From the NCBI GenBank assembly GCA_900109485.1, contig FOAY01000005.1, positions 247,757 through 311,756 of the forward strand: a stretch of 64,000 bases of DNA, given 5' to 3'. The position numbers and the translations under genes are program-made. This stretch comes from Kosakonia sacchari. GTDB taxonomy: Bacteria; Pseudomonadota; Gammaproteobacteria; Enterobacterales; Enterobacteriaceae. The notes beneath the pieces are model-generated. The model saw only the letters and a program-made list of their open reading frames with translations, was not told the DNA's origin and did no database searches. Positions 60,464 through 64,000 of the stretch are shown piece by piece (the first letter of the stretch is position 1; each line of letters opens with the position of its first letter).

Positions 60464-61099
60464 TCAAAAACGATAACCCGCAGAGAACATAAATACCCAC
60501 GGATCCAGGCGAGTACTGACACTCTGCTGAGCGCCATTAGCTTTGAAACGCACGTCTGTATCGATATCCATATACCAGACCGACATATTGATTAACCAGT
60601 TGCGGTTGATCAGATAGTCCAGCCCTACTTGCCCTGCCGCGCCCCATGAATCTTTCAGGCTCAGATCGGAAAGCCCGGCTGCTTTACCGGTGTCATTAAA
60701 TTTTTCGTCAAAGAAAGTGGTGTAGTTGATGCCCGCGCCAATGTACGGACGGAATTTGCTTTTCGAATCGCCAAAGTACCACTGCGCCATCAGCGAAGGC
60801 GGCAAATGATGCACGGTCGCGATATCGCCCGTCGGGCCGGTGCCTACGTGGTGACGGAACGGCGTCGCCGCCAGCAGTTCAATACCCACATTGTCCGTTG
60901 CCATCCATGTCATCGTCACACCTAACTGGGTGTTATTGCTGACATTAAAACTACCAAGACTACCCAGAACATTATCCGAACCTGCCGTTGGACGGACAGT
61001 AGCGGAACCGGCACGAATAAAGAATTCGCCCGCGTCATGCGCATATGCACCGCCGGAAAGCGAACTCAGGACTAATGCTGCCACAGCTAATTTTTTCAT
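60464..61099 (-). CDS. ompW: Outer membrane protein W
   Basis: 211 residues (E. coli 212). Signal peptide cleaved near AYA-HD, then an eight-strand beta-barrel ending in the typical C-terminal FMFSAGYRF. Small hydrophobic channel; colicin S4 receptor in E. coli and regulated by oxygen and nitrate. GGAGTGG precedes the ATG. A perfect inverted repeat lies 60-78 bases upstream. Confidence 0.96.
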   Translation of the reverse strand: MKKLAVAALVLSSLSGGAYAHDAGEFFIRAGSATVRPTAGSDNVLGSLGSFNVSNNTQLGVTMTWMATDNVGIELLAATPFRHHVGTGPTGDIATVHHLPPSLMAQWYFGDSKSKFRPYIGAGINYTTFFDEKFNDTGKAAGLSDLSLKDSWGAAGQVGLDYLINRNWLINMSVWYMDIDTDVRFKANGAQQSVSTRLDPWVFMFSAGYRF

Positions 61100-61158
61100 A
61101 TCCACTCCGTAATTGTGGTTTTTATCGCGACGTGAATATACCCATAACTGAGTACAAA

Positions 61159-61177
61159 GTGATCCAACCCAGATCAC
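61159..61177. promoter_or_regulatory. Perfect inverted repeat upstream of ompW
   Basis: GTGATC-CAACCCA-GATCAC, a 6-7-6 inverted repeat about 60 bases before the ompW ATG. A partial FNR-like TTAACTCAGATCAA (minus strand, near 61203-61216) lies further upstream. E. coli ompW is controlled by FNR and others; the factor for this repeat is unknown. Confidence 0.45.
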
Positions 61178-61379
61178 ACTTAATCCCATAATTTAACATT
61201 CATTGATCTGAGTTAATTTTCATCCTTATGCCACCCCCTTAATTTTTGTATTTAAATCAATTTTCACCTTTTCAGGTATGAAAAATTTTCCACCTTAGCC
61301 ATCTTGTACGCCAGCAAGCGCAGAGATAATTTAGTGGCCTGACAATTCGTTTTAATACGTAGTGAAGTGCAGGTGTGCG

Positions 61380-61784
61380 ATGAGCGATATCAATCCGTGC
61401 ATGTCGTGCGGAGCATGTTGTGCGTATTTTCGTGTCTCTTTTTACTGGGCTGAAGCGGATGACGCTGGCGGCCCTGTCCCGGCTCAACTTACAGAGCCAG
61501 TGACGCCCTTTTTACGCTGTATGAGCGGCACCAATCAGAAACAGATCCGCTGCGTGGCGCTGGAAGGGACTCCCGGCGAATCGGCCCGTTGCAGCATCTA
61601 TGAAGGAAGGCCGTCACCCTGCCGGGAATTTGCGATGTCTGGCGAGAATGGCGAAGTGAATGAAGCCTGCGAACGCGCCCGCGCCCACTACGGATTAGCG
61701 CCTCTTTACAAAGATATGCTTTTCCATACAAGCCATGATGCTGCCACTGAGCCACTATTCGGGGTACAATCGCCGACAGTTTAA
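61380..61784 (+). CDS. YkgJ-family cysteine-cluster protein
   Basis: 134 residues with the CxxCxxCC signature at the start (Cys7, 10, 13, 14) and later cysteines in [17 protein letters not shown] and ACERA. These clusters are thought to bind zinc or iron. Function unknown. The ATG at 61380 gives the CMSCGACC start; a GTG at 61362 lacks a ribosome site. Confidence 0.82.
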   Translation: MSDINPCMSCGACCAYFRVSFYWAEADDAGGPVPAQLTEPVTPFLRCMSGTNQKQIRCVALEGTPGESARCSIYEGRPSPCREFAMSGENGEVNEACERARAHYGLAPLYKDMLFHTSHDAATEPLFGVQSPTV

Positions 61785-61808
61785 TACCGCAATACTCAAG
61801 GAGAGTGC

Positions 61809-62549
61809 ATGTCTATCACGGCGAAGTCCGTTTACCGTGACACGGGGAATTTTTTTCGTAATCAGTTGATTACCATTTTGCTGATTGCGCTGCTGTGCGC
61901 ATTTATCACCGCCGTCATTGGGCACGCATTTTCGCCCACTGACGAACAACTCTCCATTTTAACGCAAGGGGATAACCTGGCGGGCAGCGTCGGCTTGTTT
62001 GAACTGGTACAAAACATGACGCCAGAGCAACAGCAGGTGCTGCTGCGCGCCTCGGCCGCATCGACCTTTTCCGGGCTTATCGGCAACGCGATTCTGGCTG
62101 GCGGCGTTTTGCTGCTGATCCAGATGGTTTCAGCCGATCAACGCGTCAGCGCGCTGCGCGCGATTGGTGCCAGCGCTCCGGTGCTGCCAAAGCTGTTTTT
62201 ATTGATCCTGTTGACCACCTTTATGGTGCAGATCGGCATCATGTTTATCATTGTTCCGGGTGTGATTCTGGCGATTCTGCTCTCCTTCGCCCCCGTAATG
62301 CTGGTACAGGATAAAGTGGGGATTTTCGCCGCCATGCGCAGCAGTATGCGTCTGAGCTGGCGCAATATGCGGCTGGTGGCGCCGGCGGTCATAAGCTGGC
62401 TGCTGGCAAAAACAGTTCTGTTAATGTTCGCGCACAATTTCGCGGTTTTCACCCCGGAAGTGGGCGCAGTTATCGCGAATACAATCAGCAATTTGATCTC
62501 GGCGGCGCTGCTTATTTATCTGTTCCGCCTCTATATGCTGATGCGCTAA
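61809..62549 (+). CDS. yciC: Inner membrane protein YciC (UPF0259)
   Basis: 246 residues with six predicted membrane helices, UPF0259 family. Function unknown; in E. coli it shares the ompW–yciA neighbourhood. AAGGAGA precedes the ATG. yciB follows in the same direction. Confidence 0.93.
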   Translation: MSITAKSVYRDTGNFFRNQLITILLIALLCAFITAVIGHAFSPTDEQLSILTQGDNLAGSVGLFELVQNMTPEQQQVLLRASAASTFSGLIGNAILAGGVLLLIQMVSADQRVSALRAIGASAPVLPKLFLLILLTTFMVQIGIMFIIVPGVILAILLSFAPVMLVQDKVGIFAAMRSSMRLSWRNMRLVAPAVISWLLAKTVLLMFAHNFAVFTPEVGAVIANTISNLISAALLIYLFRLYMLMR

Positions 62550-62600
62550 TGATTGTTCCGGCAGCCCTGTCAGGGTTGCCCCTGTTTATGGAATCGTAGA

Positions 62601-63143
62601 ATGAAGCAGTTTCTTGATTTTCTTCCGCTGGCGCTCTTTTTCGCGGTTTACAAGCTTTACGATATTTTCGCCGCGACCAAAGTATTGATTATCGCTTCGG
62701 CCATCGTGTTGATTTATTGCTGGTTCCGTTACCGCAAAGTGGAAAAAGTAGCGTTAATCACGTTTGTGCTGGTCGCCGTGTTTGGCGGATTGACCATCAA
62801 ATTCCACGACGTTGAGTTTATTAAGTGGAAAGTAACGGTGATTTACGGTCTGTTTGCCGTCGCGTTGCTGTTCAGCCAGTTGGTCATGAAGAAAACTCTG
62901 ATCCAGAGCATGCTCGGGAAAGAGCTGACGCTGCCTGCAGCTGTCTGGTCACGGCTGAACATCGCCTGGGCGCTGTTCTTTATTGTTTGCGGGCTGGCGA
63001 ATATCTATATTGCTTTCTGGCTACCGTTTGATGTTTGGGTCAATTTCAAAGTGTTTGGCCTGACGATTCTGACGCTGGTGTTTACCGTGCTCAGCGGTAT
63101 TTACATCTACCGCCATATGCCGCAGCAGGATGATAACTCCTGA
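62601..63143 (+). CDS. yciB: Inner membrane protein YciB (IspZ family)
   Basis: 180 residues (E. coli 179), about five membrane helices. The start [10 protein letters not shown] matches E. coli. Interacts with division and elongation proteins; loss alters envelope and septation in E. coli. Terminator follows. Confidence 0.95.
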   Translation: MKQFLDFLPLALFFAVYKLYDIFAATKVLIIASAIVLIYCWFRYRKVEKVALITFVLVAVFGGLTIKFHDVEFIKWKVTVIYGLFAVALLFSQLVMKKTLIQSMLGKELTLPAAVWSRLNIAWALFFIVCGLANIYIAFWLPFDVWVNFKVFGLTILTLVFTVLSGIYIYRHMPQQDDNS

Positions 63144-63150
63144 AAACTGA

Positions 63151-63175
63151 AGCCAGGCCAGCGCCTGGCTTTTTT
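63151..63175 (+). terminator. Terminator of yciCB
   Basis: AGCCAGGC/GCCTGGCT stem with CAGC loop and five T. Confidence 0.9.
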
Positions 63176-63241
63176 CTTCCCGAACGCCCCGTATTCGTAG
63201 TAGCATCGCGCCAGAAATCCCTCATCACAGAAGAGATAATA

Positions 63242-63643
63242 ATGACCACCATTCAGGAGACTCCTCAGGGAGAACTTGTTTTACGCACATTAGCAATGCC
63301 AGCGGATACCAATGCTAACGGAGATATCTTCGGCGGCTGGTTGATGTCACAAATGGATATGGGGGGCGCAATCCTTGCAAAAGAGATTGCGCACGGACGT
63401 GTAGTAACCGTGCGGGTGGATGGCATGACTTTCCTCCGTCCGGTTGCCGTCGGCGACGTGGTGTGCTGCTATGCGCGCTGCGTGAAACGCGGGAATACTT
63501 CCGTCAGCATCAATATGGAAGTGTGGGTGAAAAAAGTCTCTTCTGAGCCAATTGGCCAGCGTTACAAAGCCACCGAAGCGCTGTTTATCTATGTCGCGGT
63601 TGATAAAGAAGGGAAACCTCGCCCGTTACCGCAGCAGCCATAA
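63242..63643 (+). CDS. yciA: Acyl-CoA thioesterase YciA
   Basis: 133 residues (E. coli 132), hotdog fold. The conserved segment PADTNANGDIFGGWLMSQMD carries the catalytic Asn/Asp pair. Broad acyl-CoA hydrolase. In E. coli it converges with tonB; here the IS element follows immediately. Confidence 0.96.
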   Translation: MTTIQETPQGELVLRTLAMPADTNANGDIFGGWLMSQMDMGGAILAKEIAHGRVVTVRVDGMTFLRPVAVGDVVCCYARCVKRGNTSVSINMEVWVKKVSSEPIGQRYKATEALFIYVAVDKEGKPRPLPQQP

Positions 63644-63710
63644 AAAAAAGCCTCCTGACGGATAATGCCGATCGTTTAAGGATCGGTTGACCGATCCGGT
63701 GGCTGATGTA

Positions 63711-63742
63711 AAAAGGGTTCATGTCTTCACATGGACCCTTTT
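63711..63742 (+). terminator. Hairpin before the transposase gene
   Basis: AAAAGGGTTCATGT pairs with ACATGGACCCTTTT, followed by TC. It would stop outside transcription from entering the transposase gene or hide its start, as in several IS elements. Confidence 0.6.
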
Positions 63743-63744
63743 TC

Positions 63745-64000
63745 ATGGAACTTTCACAGGCCCTTGGCATTATTAATCTTACCGCTCCCGATGAAGTTCA
63801 GAGTCTTGCCGACCTCCTTTCCCCCGCTCTTATTCAGCAGGCCTTTACCCTCACGGATACCGTGACGCTACGTAAGCGTAAGCTTCCCCTGGAATCCATG
63901 GTCTGGCTGGTTATCGGTATGGCTATTTTCAACAACAAGCCTGTGTCCCATATCGTCAATCTGATGGACATCGTTGACCGGACTGGCAGATCTTTTACCG
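63745..64000 (+). CDS. IS4-family transposase, 5' part
   Basis: 85 codons are visible. The N-terminal IS4 pattern (AxxLLSPALIQQAF, DTVTLRKRKLPLESMVWLVIGMAI) matches the E. coli IS4 transposase N-terminus as recalled. The DDE residues lie beyond the window. The ATG at 63745 sits right behind a hairpin with no clear ribosome site, typical of low transposase expression. Confidence 0.85.
   Translation, partial: MELSQALGIINLTAPDEVQSLADLLSPALIQQAFTLTDTVTLRKRKLPLESMVWLVIGMAIFNNKPVSHIVNLMDIVDRTGRSFT

Larger units (their letters stand above)
63663..64000 (+). mobile_element. IS4-family insertion sequence, left end; rest outside the window
   Basis: TAATGCCGATCGTTTAAGGA at the left boundary resembles the terminal repeat of IS4, and GGATCGGT/ACCGATCC (63680-63697) forms an inner hairpin. 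A transposase gene starts 82 bases inside. The exact boundary and target duplication cannot be set without the right end. Confidence 0.75.

Noticed and set aside
61156..61182. CRP site upstream of ompW
   Set aside because: TGTGA and TCAC half-sites are present but spaced wrongly for CRP (N6 needed).

Overview
The window is a chromosomal segment of a member of the Enterobacteriaceae. Gene order and protein sequences closely follow the Escherichia coli mppA–sap–fabI–rnb–pyrF–acnA–cysB–topA–btuR–trp–ompW–yciA stretch. Insertions and losses suggest an Enterobacter/Kosakonia/Cronobacter-like genus rather than E. coli itself; the genus cannot be fixed from sequence reading alone.

Layout. 1–4.6 kb: a truncated chemotaxis receptor gene, then a MHYT-GGDEF-EAL cyclic-di-GMP enzyme behind a near-consensus flagellar sigma-28 promoter, then dgcM. 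4.6–9.4 kb: a small conserved-looking protein, a Fur-controlled RyhB-type small RNA with a second possible small RNA beside it, the murein peptide recycling genes mppA, mpaA and ycjG, and tpx. 9.4–16.3 kb: tyrR, ycjF, ycjX, the pspABCD operon and its divergent activator pspF. 16.4–22.6 kb: the sapABCDF transporter operon and fabI. 22.7–30.8 kb: yciW, rnb, a PdeR/RpfR receptor enzyme tail to tail with an RpfF-type DSF synthase, yciZ, yciT and osmB. 30.9–38.1 kb: yciH, pyrF, lapB, lapA, pgpB, ribA and acnA. 38.2–43.5 kb: three tiny genes (ymiC, yciX, ymiA), cysB, topA and yciN. 43.7–47.3 kb: sohB, yciK, btuR and rluB. 47.3–49.2 kb: an AT-rich foreign patch with one intact unknown gene and remnants resembling an integrase and an IS, occupying the place of yciQ. 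49.2–57.5 kb: yciO, rnm and the whole trpLEDCBA operon with promoter, operator and attenuator. 57.5–64 kb: a marR/oxidoreductase pair, a ClC-type channel, ompW, a YkgJ-family protein, yciC, yciB, yciA and the left end of an IS4-family element.

How the genes work together. Three cyclic-di-GMP enzymes lie within 28 kb. DgcM and PdeR are known partners controlling curli through MlrA/CsgD. Here the PdeR homolog also sits beside rpfF, which matches the RpfF/RpfR fatty-acid-signal (BDSF) systems of Cronobacter and Burkholderia, so one receptor could join quorum sensing to biofilm control. MppA, MpaA and YcjG form a compact murein tripeptide uptake and degradation set. The Psp module handles inner-membrane stress. 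LapA/LapB, FabI, YciB/YciC and PgpB act in envelope and lipid metabolism. RyhB, AcnA and CysB connect iron, TCA-cycle and sulfur control.

The rest is mostly conserved core genome. The least explained stretches are the small-RNA zone at 5.0–5.3 kb, the structured gap between yciN and sohB at 43.55–43.67 kb, and the foreign patch at 47.3–49.2 kb.
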